Source of the DNA: JAMHWF01 sp964371405 | GTDB taxonomy: Bacteria; Pseudomonadota; Gammaproteobacteria; Burkholderiales; Burkholderiaceae_C | Direction of reading: 5' to 3' | Assembly (NCBI GenBank): GCA_964371405.1 | Contig: CAYJLV010000018.1 | Location: forward strand, 1-64,000 | Length of the DNA stretch: 64,000 nucleotides | In this document: positions 44,874-58,519 of the stretch, in pieces | Layout: every line of letters starts with the position of its first letter | Numbering within the stretch: position 1 is the first letter of the stretch | Program-made: the position numbers and the translations under genes | Notes under the pieces: model-generated | Database searches by the model: none | What the model saw: the letters and a program-made list of their open reading frames with translations, nothing else | What the model was told of the DNA's origin: nothing

Positions 44874-45311
44874 TCAGGCAAGGGTAGCGAGCGCGCCGCA
44901 CACGGCAGCGTCGAGCGCGTCGAGGCCGACGGCCAGCCGCTGCGTCGGCGGCGGGTCCGGCCGGCGCTGCGCCGATGCCCAGATCGGCTGCGGAAACCGG
45001 CTGTCCCAATCGAAGCGGGCGATCACATGCCAGTGCAGGTGCGGCACCACGTTGCCGAGCGATGCCAGGTTGATCTTGGCCGGCAGCAGTTGCTCGCGCA
45101 GAACGCGCTCGACGGCGACGACGGCGCCCATGCAAAGCGTGCGGTCGTCCGGCACCAGATCCGAAAACTCGGCCACGTGGGCATTCCAGACCACACGGTA
45201 GAAGGCGGGAAAGTCCGTATCGGCGACCCGCACGACGCGCCAGCGCGCGCCGCGCGCGACCGGCACGCCGCCGTCGGCGACGCACAGTTCGCAGGCAGCG
45301 CCGCCGGCCAT
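44874..45311 (-). CDS. HIT family protein
   Basis: A 145-residue histidine-triad hydrolase. The catalytic triad motif is HLHWHVIARF. Near the N-terminus CELC could contribute a metal site, as in some HIT proteins, and FPAFYRVVWNAHVAEFSDL is a typical family block. It should hydrolyse a nucleotide phosphoramidate or dinucleoside polyphosphate. It starts 4 bp after the stop of the oxidoreductase gene upstream and precedes the DUF971 gene by 73 bp. Confidence 0.88.
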   Translation of the reverse strand: MAGGAACELCVADGGVPVARGARWRVVRVADTDFPAFYRVVWNAHVAEFSDLVPDDRTLCMGAVVAVERVLREQLLPAKINLASLGNVVPHLHWHVIARFDWDSRFPQPIWASAQRRPDPPPTQRLAVGLDALDAAVCGALATLA

Positions 45312-45315
45312 CGCG

Positions 45316-48300
45316 TCAGACGAGCACGCGCTCGATGCCGCCGTCGTTGGCCCGGGCCACATACTGCGGCAACCAGTCCGCGCCGAGGATGTGCCGCGCC
45401 ATCTCGATGACGATGTAGTCGGCTTCGAGCAGACCGTTGTCGAGGTCGTTGCCGTAGCGCAGCAGTCCTTGCAGACAACTCGGGCAACTGGTCAGGATCT
45501 TCACGTCGCCCCGGGCCGGCACGGCGCCCGCTGCGCGCAGCGCCGCCGCACCCTTGCGCAGCTCCTCTTCCTTGCGAAAGCGCACCTGCGTCGAGATGTC
45601 GGGCCGCGTCACGCCGAGCGTGCCGCTCTCGCCGCAGCAGCGCTCGCTCTTGAGCACGCCGTCGCCGAGCAGCGCCTTCACGGTCTTCATCGGATCCTGC
45701 AGCTTCATCGGCGTGTGGCAGGGGTCGTGGTAGAGGTAGGCGCCCGCACCGCCTTCGAGCCGGATACCCTTCTCGAGCAGGTACTCGTGGATATCGACGA
45801 TGCGGCAGCCCGGGAAGATGTCCTCGAACTTGTAGCCCTGCAGCTGGTCGTAGCAGGTGCCGCAGCTCACCACCACTGTCTTGATGTCAAGGTAGTTCAG
45901 CGTGTTGGCGACGCGGTGGAACAGCACGCGGTTGTCGGTGATCAGCTTCTCGGCCTTGTCGTACTGGCCGCTGCCGCGCTGCGGGTAGCCGCAGCACAGG
46001 TACCCAGGCGGCAGCACGGTCTGCACGCCGGCGTGCCAGAGCATCGCCTGCGTCGCCAGGCCGACCTGCGAAAAGAGCCGCTCCGAGCCGCAGCCCGGGA
46101 AGTAGAAGACGGCCTCGCTATCGGCGGTCGTCGACTTCGGGTCGCGGATGATCGGCACGTAGGCCTTGTCCTCGATGTCGAGCAGGGCGCGCGCCGTCTT
46201 GCTGGGCAGGCCGCCCGGCATCTTCTTGTTGACGAAGTGGATCACCTGCTCCTTGAGCGGCGCCGGGCCCACGGTCGCCGGCGGCGCGGCCGTCTGCCGG
46301 CGCGCCAGGCCGCGCAGCACGTCGTTGGCCAGGCGCTGGGCGCGAAAGCCCGCGCCGACCATCGCCATGCGCATCGCCTTGATCGTCTGCGGATGCGTCG
46401 CGTTGAGGAAGAACATCGCCGCCGCGTTGCCGGGGCGCCAGCTCTTGCGCCCCATCTTGCGCAGCAGGTTGCGCATGTTCATCGTGACGTCGCCGAAGTC
46501 GATCTTCACCGGGCAGGGCGAGAGGCACTTGTGGCACACGGTGCAGTGATCGGCGACGTCCTCGAACTCCTGCCAGTGCTTGACGCTGATGCCGCGGCGC
46601 GTCTGCTCCTCGTAGAGGAAAGCCTCGACGAGCAGCGAGGTGGCGAGAATCTTGTTGCGCGGGCTGTAGAGCAGGTTGGCGCGCGGCACGTGCGTGGCGC
46701 ACACCGGCTTGCACTTGCCGCAGCGCAGGCAGTCCTTGACGCTGTCGGCTATCGCGCCGATGTCGCTCTGCTGCATGATCAGCGACTCGTGCCCCATCAG
46801 GCCGAAGCTCGGCGTGTAGGCATTCGTCAGGTCGGCGTGCAGGCCGGGCTGGCGCAACAGCTTGCCCTTGTTGAAGCGGCCCTCGGGGTCGACGCGGCGC
46901 TTGTAGCCGCTGAAGTCGGCGATCTCGACGTCGGACAGGAACTCGAGCTTCGTGATGCCGATGCCGTGCTCGCCCGAGATCACGCCGCCCAGGCTGCGCG
47001 CCAGCGCCATGATGCGCGCCACCGCCTGGTGCGCCGTCTGCAGCATCGCGTAGTCGCCGCTGTTGACGGGAATGTTGGTGTGCACGTTGCCGTCGCCGGC
47101 ATGCATGTGCAGCGCGACCCAGACGCGCCCGCGCAGCACCTCGTCGTGGATGCGCTGGCAGGCGGCGGCGATCGGCGCCAGCGCGGCGCCGGCGAACAGC
47201 GCCTGCAGCGGCGCGCGGATCTGCGTCTTCCACGACGCGCGCAGCGTGTGGTCCTGCAGCAGCGCGAAGTGGCTGCGGCCGCTGGCCGGGTCGGCGGCGT
47301 CGAGCCGGCCGAACCATGACTGCCATTGCGCGCGCACCCCGCGCAGCAGCACGAGCGCCTGCTGCACCCGATCTTCCAGCAGTTCGGCGCTCGCGATCTC
47401 GCCGGCGTCGTCGCTCTTGCCCAGCGGCAGGTTGCCGGCGGCGAAGAAGGCCTCCAGCGCATCGACCAGCTCGAGCTTGTTGCGCAGGCTCAGCTCGATG
47501 TTGATGCGCTCGATGCCCTCGGTGTACTCGCCCATGCGCGGCAGCGGGATCACGACGTCTTCGTTGATCTTGAAGGCGTTGGTGTGCCGGCTGATCGCCG
47601 CCGTGCGCTTGCGGTCGAGCCAGAACTTGCGGCGCGCATCGGGCGATACGGCGACGAAGCCCTCGCCGCTGCGCGAATTGGCGATGCGCACCACTTCCGA
47701 CGTGGCGCGCGCCACGGCATCGGCGTCGTCGCCGACGATGTCGCCGATCAGCACCATCTTCGGCAACCCGTTGCCGCCGACGGCGCGCTTGCTCTTGGTC
47801 GCATAGCCGACCGCCTTCAGATAGCGGTCGTCGAGGTGCTCGAGGCCGGCCAGCAGCACCGGCGCCGGCTCGCCCGGCGCGACGGTCCGGCCGGCGCTCA
47901 GCGCGAACAGGTAGTCCTTGATCTCGACGATGCTCGGCACGGCGTCCTTCGGGTTGCCGAAGAACTCCAGGCAAACGGTGCGCACGTGTGCCGGCATGCG
48001 ATGCACGACCCAGCGCGCGCTCGTGATCAGGCCGTCGCAGCCTTCCTTCTGGATCCCGGGCAGGCCCGCGAGGAACTTGTCGGTGACGTCCTTGCCCAGC
48101 CCTTCGCCGCGGAACGTGCGCCCGGGCACGTCGAGCCGCTCGGTGCGCTCGAGCGTCCTGCCGTCGGCGGCGTAGTGGCGCAGCTCGAAACTCGCCATCT
48201 CCACATCGTGGATCTTGCCGAGGTTGTGATCGAGGCGCACGACTTCGAGCCACTTCGCCTCGGGCGTCACCATGCGCCACGACGCCAGATTGTCGAGCGC

Positions 48301-49248
48301 CGTGCCCCACAGCACGGCCTTCTTGCCGCCGGCGTTCATCGCGATGTTGCCGCCGACGCACGAAGCCTCGGCCGAGGTCGGGTCGACGGCGAAGACGAAG
48401 CCGGCGTGCTCTGCGGCGTCGGCGACGCGCTGCGTGACGACGCCCGCCTCGGTCCAGATCGTTGCCACCTCGCCGGCAACGCCCGGCAGCGCTCGCATCT
48501 CGACGCCCGTCATCGCCTCCAGCTTTTCCGTGTTGACGACGGCGCTGCGCCAGTCCAGCGGCACGGCGCCGCCGGTGTAGCCCGTGCCGCCGCCGCGCGG
48601 AATGATCGTCAGCCCGAGCTCGATGCAGCCCTTGACCAGCGCGGCAGTCTCGCCCTCGGTGTCGGGCGTCAGCACGACGGCCGGGTATTCGACGCGCCAG
48701 TCCGTCGCGTCGGTGACATGCGAGACGCGCGACAGCGCGTCGAACTTGATGTTGTCCTTGCTCGTATGGCGGCCGAGCACGCGGCGCGTGCGGCGGCGCA
48801 ACTCGCCCACTTCGTCGAAGTGCGCCGCGAAGCGCTCGACGGCGGCTCGCGCGGCGACGAGCAACTCGCCCACGGCGGCGTCGCGCGCCGCGTCGGCGGC
48901 CGGCGTGCGGCGCTTCTCCACCTCGCCCAGGCGGTGGTGCAGCGCGTCGATCAGCATCCGGCGGCGCCGCGCGTTGTCGAGCAGGTCGTCCTGCAGGTAG
49001 GGGTTGCGCTGCACGACCCAGATGTCGCCCAGCACTTCATAGAGCATGCGCGCCGAGCGCCCGGTCTGGCGCACCTCGCGCAGCCGGTTCAGCACCTCCC
49101 ACGCCGGCGCGCCGAGCAGCCGGATGACGATCTCGCGGTCGGAGAACGACGTGTAGTTGTAGGGGATCTCGCGCAGGCGGGGCGGCGCGTCGTCTCCCGC
49201 CGGGTCCGCGGCGGCGGCCCTCTGCGTCAAGGGGTGCGGTGCATTCAT
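45316..49248 (-). CDS. DUF3683-type FAD/4Fe-4S oxidoreductase (D-lactate/glycolate dehydrogenase-like)
   Basis: A 1310-residue multidomain enzyme. An N-terminal DUF3683 region (IPYNYTSFSDREIVIRLLG) comes first. A PCMH-type FAD domain follows, with IIPRGGGTGYTGGAVPL and its C-terminal FAD oxidase half. Two 4Fe-4S clusters are given by CLRCGKCKPVC and CTVCHKCLSPCP. Two CCG domains end the protein (LCCGYPQ, HDPCHTP and CCGESGTLG). It is in effect GlcD plus GlcF in one chain and should oxidise a 2-hydroxy acid, such as D-lactate, in the cytoplasm or at the membrane. The ATG at 49248 is preceded by GGAG. Confidence 0.88.
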   Translation of the reverse strand: MNAPHPLTQRAAAADPAGDDAPPRLREIPYNYTSFSDREIVIRLLGAPAWEVLNRLREVRQTGRSARMLYEVLGDIWVVQRNPYLQDDLLDNARRRRMLIDALHHRLGEVEKRRTPAADAARDAAVGELLVAARAAVERFAAHFDEVGELRRRTRRVLGRHTSKDNIKFDALSRVSHVTDATDWRVEYPAVVLTPDTEGETAALVKGCIELGLTIIPRGGGTGYTGGAVPLDWRSAVVNTEKLEAMTGVEMRALPGVAGEVATIWTEAGVVTQRVADAAEHAGFVFAVDPTSAEASCVGGNIAMNAGGKKAVLWGTALDNLASWRMVTPEAKWLEVVRLDHNLGKIHDVEMASFELRHYAADGRTLERTERLDVPGRTFRGEGLGKDVTDKFLAGLPGIQKEGCDGLITSARWVVHRMPAHVRTVCLEFFGNPKDAVPSIVEIKDYLFALSAGRTVAPGEPAPVLLAGLEHLDDRYLKAVGYATKSKRAVGGNGLPKMVLIGDIVGDDADAVARATSEVVRIANSRSGEGFVAVSPDARRKFWLDRKRTAAISRHTNAFKINEDVVIPLPRMGEYTEGIERINIELSLRNKLELVDALEAFFAAGNLPLGKSDDAGEIASAELLEDRVQQALVLLRGVRAQWQSWFGRLDAADPASGRSHFALLQDHTLRASWKTQIRAPLQALFAGAALAPIAAACQRIHDEVLRGRVWVALHMHAGDGNVHTNIPVNSGDYAMLQTAHQAVARIMALARSLGGVISGEHGIGITKLEFLSDVEIADFSGYKRRVDPEGRFNKGKLLRQPGLHADLTNAYTPSFGLMGHESLIMQQSDIGAIADSVKDCLRCGKCKPVCATHVPRANLLYSPRNKILATSLLVEAFLYEEQTRRGISVKHWQEFEDVADHCTVCHKCLSPCPVKIDFGDVTMNMRNLLRKMGRKSWRPGNAAAMFFLNATHPQTIKAMRMAMVGAGFRAQRLANDVLRGLARRQTAAPPATVGPAPLKEQVIHFVNKKMPGGLPSKTARALLDIEDKAYVPIIRDPKSTTADSEAVFYFPGCGSERLFSQVGLATQAMLWHAGVQTVLPPGYLCCGYPQRGSGQYDKAEKLITDNRVLFHRVANTLNYLDIKTVVVSCGTCYDQLQGYKFEDIFPGCRIVDIHEYLLEKGIRLEGGAGAYLYHDPCHTPMKLQDPMKTVKALLGDGVLKSERCCGESGTLGVTRPDISTQVRFRKEEELRKGAAALRAAGAVPARGDVKILTSCPSCLQGLLRYGNDLDNGLLEADYIVIEMARHILGADWLPQYVARANDGGIERVLV

Positions 49249-49458
49249 CGGCTCCAGGCGCGAGAGGCACCTGCGTGTGCGCTTAACGGGCAATCGTAGC
49301 GCAGCGCAGCATGGCCCGAGGCCGGCCCCGGCGCCGGCCGCCGGGCGCGCGGGGTTTATCCCGGTTGCCCGGCCCGGCCCGGCGTGACAGAAACGCCGGT
49401 GTCACGGAGCGTCGACACACTGCTGCGTTCACCCTCGCATCACGTTCACGGAGTCACC

Positions 49459-50778
49459 ATGAAAACACCAAGAAGCAAGCTTGCCCGTTGCGTCGCGCTG
49501 CTCGCCCTGGGCTGGGCCTCGGCCGCCCAGGCGCAGACCGAGATCCAGTGGTGGCACTCGATGTCCGCCGTCAACAATGAGTGGGTCAACGATCTGGCCC
49601 GCGAGTTCAATGCCGGCCAGAAGGAGTACAAGGTCGTCCCGACATACAAGGGGGCCTACGACGAGTCGATGACGGCAGCCATCGCCGCCTTCCGCGCCGG
49701 CAACGCGCCCCACATCCTGCAGGTGTTCGAAGTCGGCACCGCGACGATGATGGCGAGCAAGGGCGCGATCGTGCCGGTCGGCCAGGTGATGAAGGACGCC
49801 GGGCAGAAGTTCGACCCGAGCGCCTATGTGCCGGCGGTGGCCGGCTACTACACGGCGCCGAACGGCCAGATGCTGAGCTTTCCGTTCAACAGCTCGACGA
49901 CGATCTTCTACTACAACAAGGACGCCTTCAAGGCTGCCGGCATCGACGCGAGCAAGCCGCCGACCACCTGGCCCGAAGTCGCGGCGGCCGCCGCCAAGCT
50001 CAAGGCCAGCGGCCACAAGTGCCCGTTCACGCCGGCCTGGCAGAACTGGACCCAGCTCGAGAGCTTCTCGGCCTGGCACAACGTCGAGTTTGCCAGCAAG
50101 CGCAACGGCCTGGCCGGCACCGACGCCCGGCTGCTCGTCAACTCGCCGCTGCACGTGCGGCACATCGAGAACCTGGCAAACATGGCGCGCCAGGGCCTGA
50201 TGATCTACAAGGGCCGCAGCGCTGCGGCGCAGGCGTCGTTCACCTCGGGTGAGTGCGCGATGATCACCACGTCGTCGGGCTTCTACGGCGATGTGCGCAA
50301 GAATGCCAAGTTCGCCTACGGCCTGGCTGCGCTGCCCTATTACCCCGACGTCCCCGGCGCGCCGCAGAACACGATCATCGGCGGCGCCAGCCTGTGGGTC
50401 ATGTCAGGCAAGAAGCCGGCCGAGTACAAGGGCGTGGCCGCGTTCTTCGCCTACCTGTCGAGCCCCGAGGTGCAGTCGGCCAGCCACAAGCGCACGGGCT
50501 ACCTGCCGATCACGACGGCGGCCTACGAGCTGACCGAGAAATCGGGCTTCTACCAGGAGAACCCCGGCACCGACGTGGCAGTCACCCAGATGATCCGCAA
50601 GACCACCGACAAGTCGCGCGGCATCCGCCTGGGCAACTACCTGCAGATCCGCGCGATCGAGGACGAAGAGCTCGAGCAGGTCTGGGCCGGCAAGAAGTCG
50701 GCCAAGGAGGCGCTCGACGCCATCGTCAAGCGCGGCAACGAACAGCTCGAGCGCTTCCAGAAGGCCAGCAAGCTCTGA
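49459..50778 (+). CDS. ugpB: sn-Glycerol-3-phosphate ABC transporter, substrate-binding protein
   Basis: A 439-residue periplasmic binding protein. The signal peptide (1-26) ends ASAAQAQT, and the mature start TEIQWWHSMSAVNNEWVND is characteristic of UgpB. The length matches E. coli UgpB. It captures glycerol-3-phosphate or glycerophosphodiesters for UgpAEC. GGAG 9 bp before the ATG supports the start. It is the first gene of ugpBAECQ, divergent from the DUF3683 oxidoreductase; the 210-bp gap holds GC-rich palindromes but no recognised Pho box. Confidence 0.93.
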   Translation: MKTPRSKLARCVALLALGWASAAQAQTEIQWWHSMSAVNNEWVNDLAREFNAGQKEYKVVPTYKGAYDESMTAAIAAFRAGNAPHILQVFEVGTATMMASKGAIVPVGQVMKDAGQKFDPSAYVPAVAGYYTAPNGQMLSFPFNSSTTIFYYNKDAFKAAGIDASKPPTTWPEVAAAAAKLKASGHKCPFTPAWQNWTQLESFSAWHNVEFASKRNGLAGTDARLLVNSPLHVRHIENLANMARQGLMIYKGRSAAAQASFTSGECAMITTSSGFYGDVRKNAKFAYGLAALPYYPDVPGAPQNTIIGGASLWVMSGKKPAEYKGVAAFFAYLSSPEVQSASHKRTGYLPITTAAYELTEKSGFYQENPGTDVAVTQMIRKTTDKSRGIRLGNYLQIRAIEDEELEQVWAGKKSAKEALDAIVKRGNEQLERFQKASKL

Positions 50779-50809
50779 GCGCCGACGGCCCTCGCCGCAC
50801 AAGGACATC

Positions 50810-51697
50810 TTGGCCGCCGAAAAGCGCGTCGTCTTCGGCTCGAGCTGGTTGCCCTGGGCGCTGCTCGCACCCCAGGTCGCCGTCATCTCGGTCTTCTTCT
50901 TCTGGCCGGCCGGCCAGGCGCTGCTGCAGTCGCTGCAGCAGTCCGACGCCTTCGGGACCTCCGTCGAATGGGTCGGCCTGGAGAACTTCCGCAACCTGTG
51001 GAACGACCCGACCTACTTCGACTCGTTCCGCACGACGGCCATCTTCTCCGCGCTGGTGGCGCTGCTGGGCATCGGCATCTCGCTGCTGCTGGCCGTGTTC
51101 GCCGACCGCGTGATCAAGGGCGCGACCGCGTACCGGACGCTCCTGATCTGGCCCTACGCCGTGGCGCCCGCAGTGGCCGGCGTGCTGTGGCTGTTCATGT
51201 TCGCCCCCAGCATCGGCATCGTCTCGTATGCGCTGAACGCGGCCGGCTTCGACTGGAACCACCTGCTCGACAGCGGGCACGCGATGACCCTGATCGTGAT
51301 GGCGGCGGTGTGGAAGCAGATCTCGTACAACTTCCTGTTCTTCCTCGCCGGCCTGCAGAGCATCCCGCGCTCGCTGGTGGAAGCCGCAGCCATCGACGGC
51401 GCGGGGCCCTGGCGGCGCTTCTGGACGATCCAGTTCCCGCTGCTGTCGCCCACCACGTTCTTCCTGCTCGTCATCAACGTCGTGTATGCCTTCTTCGACA
51501 CCTTCGGCATCATCGACGCGTCGACGCAGGGCGGCCCGGGCAAGGACACCTCGATCCTCGTCTACCGCGTCTACTACGACGGCTTCAAGGCGCTCGACCT
51601 CGGCGGCTCGGCCGCACAGTCGGTGGTGCTGATGGTGATCGTCGTCGCGCTGACGGTGGTGCAGTTTCGCTTCGTCGAGAAGAAGGTGACGTACTGA
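50810..51697 (+). CDS. ugpA: sn-Glycerol-3-phosphate ABC transporter permease UgpA
   Basis: A 295-residue inner-membrane permease with six transmembrane segments. The EAA motif is present as EAAAIDGAGPWRRFWTIQFPLL. WVGLENFRNLWNDPTYF is typical of UgpA/MalF-type permeases. It forms the channel with UgpE. The start is TTG at 50810 with AAGGA 4 bp upstream. Its stop overlaps the ugpE ATG (TGATG). Confidence 0.93.
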   Translation: MAAEKRVVFGSSWLPWALLAPQVAVISVFFFWPAGQALLQSLQQSDAFGTSVEWVGLENFRNLWNDPTYFDSFRTTAIFSALVALLGIGISLLLAVFADRVIKGATAYRTLLIWPYAVAPAVAGVLWLFMFAPSIGIVSYALNAAGFDWNHLLDSGHAMTLIVMAAVWKQISYNFLFFLAGLQSIPRSLVEAAAIDGAGPWRRFWTIQFPLLSPTTFFLLVINVVYAFFDTFGIIDASTQGGPGKDTSILVYRVYYDGFKALDLGGSAAQSVVLMVIVVALTVVQFRFVEKKVTY

Positions 51698-52548
51698 TGG
51701 TCGAGCGCCGCCCGGGCCTGGCCCTGCTCGCCCACCTGATCCTGCTGATCGGCGTGGCGGTGGTCGCGTTCCCCGTCTACATCACGTTCGTGGCGTCGAC
51801 GCACACGATGCAGGACGTCGTTCAGGCGCCGATGCCGCTGCTGCCCGGAGCGCACCTCGTCGACAACTACACCACGGCGCTGCTGGGCACGCGCACCGGT
51901 TCGGGCTCGAAGGCGGCGGTCGGCCGCATGATGTTCGTCAGCCTGGTGACAGCGCTGATCATCGCCTTCGGCAAGATCGCGATCTCGCTGCTATCGGCGT
52001 TCGCCATCGTCTACTTCCGCTTTCCGTTGCGCATGCTGCTGTTCTGGGCCATCTTCGTCACGCTGATGCTGCCGGTGGAGGTGCGCATCGCGCCGACCTA
52101 CAAGGTCGTGGCCGACCTGGGCCTGCTCAACAGCTTCGCCGGGCTGACGATCCCGCTCATCGCGTCGGCGACGGCGACGTTCCTGTTCCGCCAGTTCTTC
52201 CTCACAGTGCCCGACGAGCTGACCGAGGCGGCGCGCATCGACGGCGCCGGGCCGATGCGGTTCTTCAAGGACGTGCTGCTGCCGCTGTCGTCCACGAGCA
52301 TCGCGGCGCTGTTCGTCATCCAGTTCATCTACGGCTGGAACCAGTACCTGTGGCCGCTGCTCGTCACCACCGAGGAGGACATGTACCCGGTGGTCATCGG
52401 CATCAAGCGCATGATCGCGGGCGGCGAGGCGCAAAACGAGTGGAATCTCGTCATGGCCACGGCGATCCTGGCGATGATCCCGCCGGCGCTCGTCGTCATG
52501 CTGATGCAGAAGTGGTTCGTCAAGGGCCTGGTCGACACCGAAAAATAG
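51697..52548 (+). CDS. ugpE: sn-Glycerol-3-phosphate ABC transporter permease UgpE
   Basis: A 283-residue inner-membrane permease with six predicted helices. The EAA motif is EAARIDGAGPMRFFKDVLLPL, and IQFIYGWNQYLWPLLVTT near the C-terminal part is highly typical of UgpE. It pairs with UgpA. The ATG at 51697 overlaps the ugpA stop, showing tight translational coupling. Confidence 0.93.
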   Translation: MVERRPGLALLAHLILLIGVAVVAFPVYITFVASTHTMQDVVQAPMPLLPGAHLVDNYTTALLGTRTGSGSKAAVGRMMFVSLVTALIIAFGKIAISLLSAFAIVYFRFPLRMLLFWAIFVTLMLPVEVRIAPTYKVVADLGLLNSFAGLTIPLIASATATFLFRQFFLTVPDELTEAARIDGAGPMRFFKDVLLPLSSTSIAALFVIQFIYGWNQYLWPLLVTTEEDMYPVVIGIKRMIAGGEAQNEWNLVMATAILAMIPPALVVMLMQKWFVKGLVDTEK

Positions 52549-52558
52549 GGCAACGCTC

Positions 52559-53628
<1,070 letters not shown>

Positions 53629-53632
<4 letters not shown>

Positions 53633-54384
53633 CGCGCTGGCCCTATCCGCTGTGGTTCGCGCATCGCGGCGCCGGCCGGCTCGCGCCCGAGAACACGCTG
53701 GCAGCGTTTCGCGTCGGCGCCGCGCACGGCTTTCGCGCCTTCGAATGCGACGTCAAGCTCAGCGCCGACCGCATCGCCTTCCTGATGCACGACACGACGC
53801 TCGAGCGCACGACCTCCGGACGCGGCACGGCCGGCGACTTGCCGTGGTCCGAGCTGTCGCGGCTCGACGCCGGCAGCTGGCACAGCGCCCCCCATGCGGG
53901 AGAGCCGCCGCCCAGCCTCGACGCGATTGCGCACTTCGCGCTGCGCAACGGCCACGCGCTCAATATCGAGATCAAGCCGACGCCGGGCACGGCCGAGCGC
54001 ACCGGCCGCGTCGTCGCCGCCGAAGTGGCGCGGCGTTGGGCCGGCGAGGCGGTGCCGCCGCTGCTCAGCTCGTTCGAGCCGGATGCGCTGGCCGCAGCCC
54101 GTTCAGCGGCGCCCGCGCTGCCGCGCGCCCTGCTGCTCGACGAACTGCACGAAGGGTGGCTCGAAGCAGCGCGCGTCCTCGGCTGCGTCGCTGTCGTCAC
54201 CAACCATAGCGTGATGGACGCTGCCGTGCTCGACGCGGCGCGCGGCGCCGGCCTGCGCGCGCTGTGCTACACGGTCAATGAGGCTGCCGACGCGCGGCGG
54301 CTGCTCGCGCTGGGCATCGACGGCCTGATCACCGACGCCGTCGATCGCTTCGTGCCGCAGCCCGGCGAGCTTCAGCTGCGGTAG
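53629..54384 (+). CDS. ugpQ: Glycerophosphodiester phosphodiesterase UgpQ
   Basis: A 251-residue cytoplasmic GDPD-family TIM-barrel enzyme. The catalytic N-terminus has WFAHRGAGRLAPENT (His and Glu) with FECDVKLSADRIAFLMHD (metal ligands Glu/Asp, general-acid His), then IEIKPTPG. It cleaves imported glycerophosphodiesters to glycerol-3-phosphate and an alcohol. The ATG overlaps the ugpC stop. Its last 13 bp overlap the 3' end of the convergent argJ gene. Confidence 0.94.
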
Positions 54385-55601
54385 TCGGCGTTGATGCTGA
54401 CGTAGTCGTGCGACAGGTCGCAGGTCCACACCGTGGCCTGCGCCGGGCCGCGATGCAGGTTGACGCGCACCGTGATCTCGCTTTGCTTCATCACGCGCTG
54501 GCCGTCCTCCTCGCGGTAGGCCGGGTGGCGGCCGCCGTTCGCCGCGACGTGCACGCCGTCGAGCCAGAGGTCGATGCGACCCGGGTCGAGATCGTCGATG
54601 CCGGCATAGCCGACGGCGGCGAGGATGCGCCCGAGGTTCGGGTCGCTGGCGAAGAACGCTGTCTTGACGAGCGGCGAATGGGCGATCGCGTAGGCGACGA
54701 GCCGGCATTCGTCGGGCGTCATGCCGCCGTCGATCTGCACCGTGATGAACTTGGTGGCGCCCTCGCCGTCGCGCACGATGGCCTGCGCGAGCTGTTCGGC
54801 AACGCCGATCACGGCCTGGCGCAGCAGCTCGCCTTCGGCCGAATCGAGGTCCGTGATCGGCGCATGGCCGGCGCGGTTCGTCGAGATCAGCACGAAGGAA
54901 TCGTTGGTCGACGTGTCGCCGTCGATCGTGATGCGGTTGAAAGAGCGATCGGCTGCCTCGCTGACGAGCTGCTGCATCAGCGACGGTGCAACGACGGCGT
55001 CGGTCGCCATGAAGCCGAGCATCGTCGCCATGTTGGGGCGGATCATCCCCGCGCCCTTGGCGATGCCCGTCACCGTGACCTCGCGCCCGCCGATCGTGAC
55101 GCGCCGCGACGCCGCCTTGGGCAGCGTGTCCGTCGTCATGATGGCCTCGGCCGCCTCGGCCCAGTGCGCGTCGGCCAGGTCCGCGAGGGCGCTTGGCAGG
55201 CCGGCCACGATGCGGTCGATGGGCAGTGTTTCCATGATGACGCCGGTGGAGAACGGCAGCACCTGCTCGGGCGTGATCGCCATGCGCTCTGCCAGCGCCT
55301 TGCAGGTGGCGAGGGCGCGCGCCACGCCGTCGTCGCCGGTCCCGGCATTCGCGTTGCCGGTGTTGACGACGATGGCGCGCACCGGCGCATCGGCCGCGAG
55401 GTGGCGGCGGCAGACTTGCACCGGCGCCGCGCAGAAGCGGTTGCGCGTGAACACGCCGGCGACCTGCGAGCCCTCGGCCAGCTCGATCACGGTCAGGTCG
55501 CGCCTGCCGGCCTTGCGCACGCCGGCCATCGCGACGCCCAGGCGCACTCCGGGGACGGCATGCAGTTGCCGGGGATCGGGCGCGGTGAGGTTGACGGACA
55601 T
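54372..55601 (-). CDS. argJ: Bifunctional glutamate N-acetyltransferase/amino-acid acetyltransferase ArgJ
   Basis: A 409-residue ornithine acetyltransferase of the cyclic arginine pathway. The precursor self-cleaves before the catalytic Thr193 in GAGMIRPNMATMLGF to give alpha and beta chains. RNRFCAAPV, NTGNANAGTG and the C-terminal LSHDYVSINADYRS are all family-typical. The ATG at 55601 follows the secA stop by 7 bp on the same strand. The 3' end overlaps ugpQ (opposite strand) by 13 bp. Confidence 0.97.
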   Translation of the reverse strand: MSVNLTAPDPRQLHAVPGVRLGVAMAGVRKAGRRDLTVIELAEGSQVAGVFTRNRFCAAPVQVCRRHLAADAPVRAIVVNTGNANAGTGDDGVARALATCKALAERMAITPEQVLPFSTGVIMETLPIDRIVAGLPSALADLADAHWAEAAEAIMTTDTLPKAASRRVTIGGREVTVTGIAKGAGMIRPNMATMLGFMATDAVVAPSLMQQLVSEAADRSFNRITIDGDTSTNDSFVLISTNRAGHAPITDLDSAEGELLRQAVIGVAEQLAQAIVRDGEGATKFITVQIDGGMTPDECRLVAYAIAHSPLVKTAFFASDPNLGRILAAVGYAGIDDLDPGRIDLWLDGVHVAANGGRHPAYREEDGQRVMKQSEITVRVNLHRGPAQATVWTCDLSHDYVSINADYRS

Positions 55602-55608
55602 GCGATGC

Positions 55609-58353
<2,745 letters not shown>

Positions 58354-58484
58354 GCAGCGTCGAGGTTGGGGAGACCGTGCACGGGAGTCGCCGCGCCGGG
58401 GTGGCCGGCACTGCGCAACGTGCAGTCCACGCAAGCACGCCACCCGTGTGCAGGGCGGCGAAAGGCCACCGCCAAAAGCGGCGC

Positions 58485-58490
58485 ATTTTA
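58485..58490 (-). promoter_or_regulatory. Possible extended -10 (TGTAAAAT) upstream of secA
   Basis: TAAAAT on the minus strand preceded by TG, 131 bp upstream of the secA ATG and just after the M23 peptidase stop. No good -35 is visible, as expected for an extended -10 promoter. The 131-bp leader is long and could hold regulatory structure. Confidence 0.4.
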
Positions 58491-58519
58491 CACCCCGCCC
58501 TGCGGCGGAATCTTGCGGC

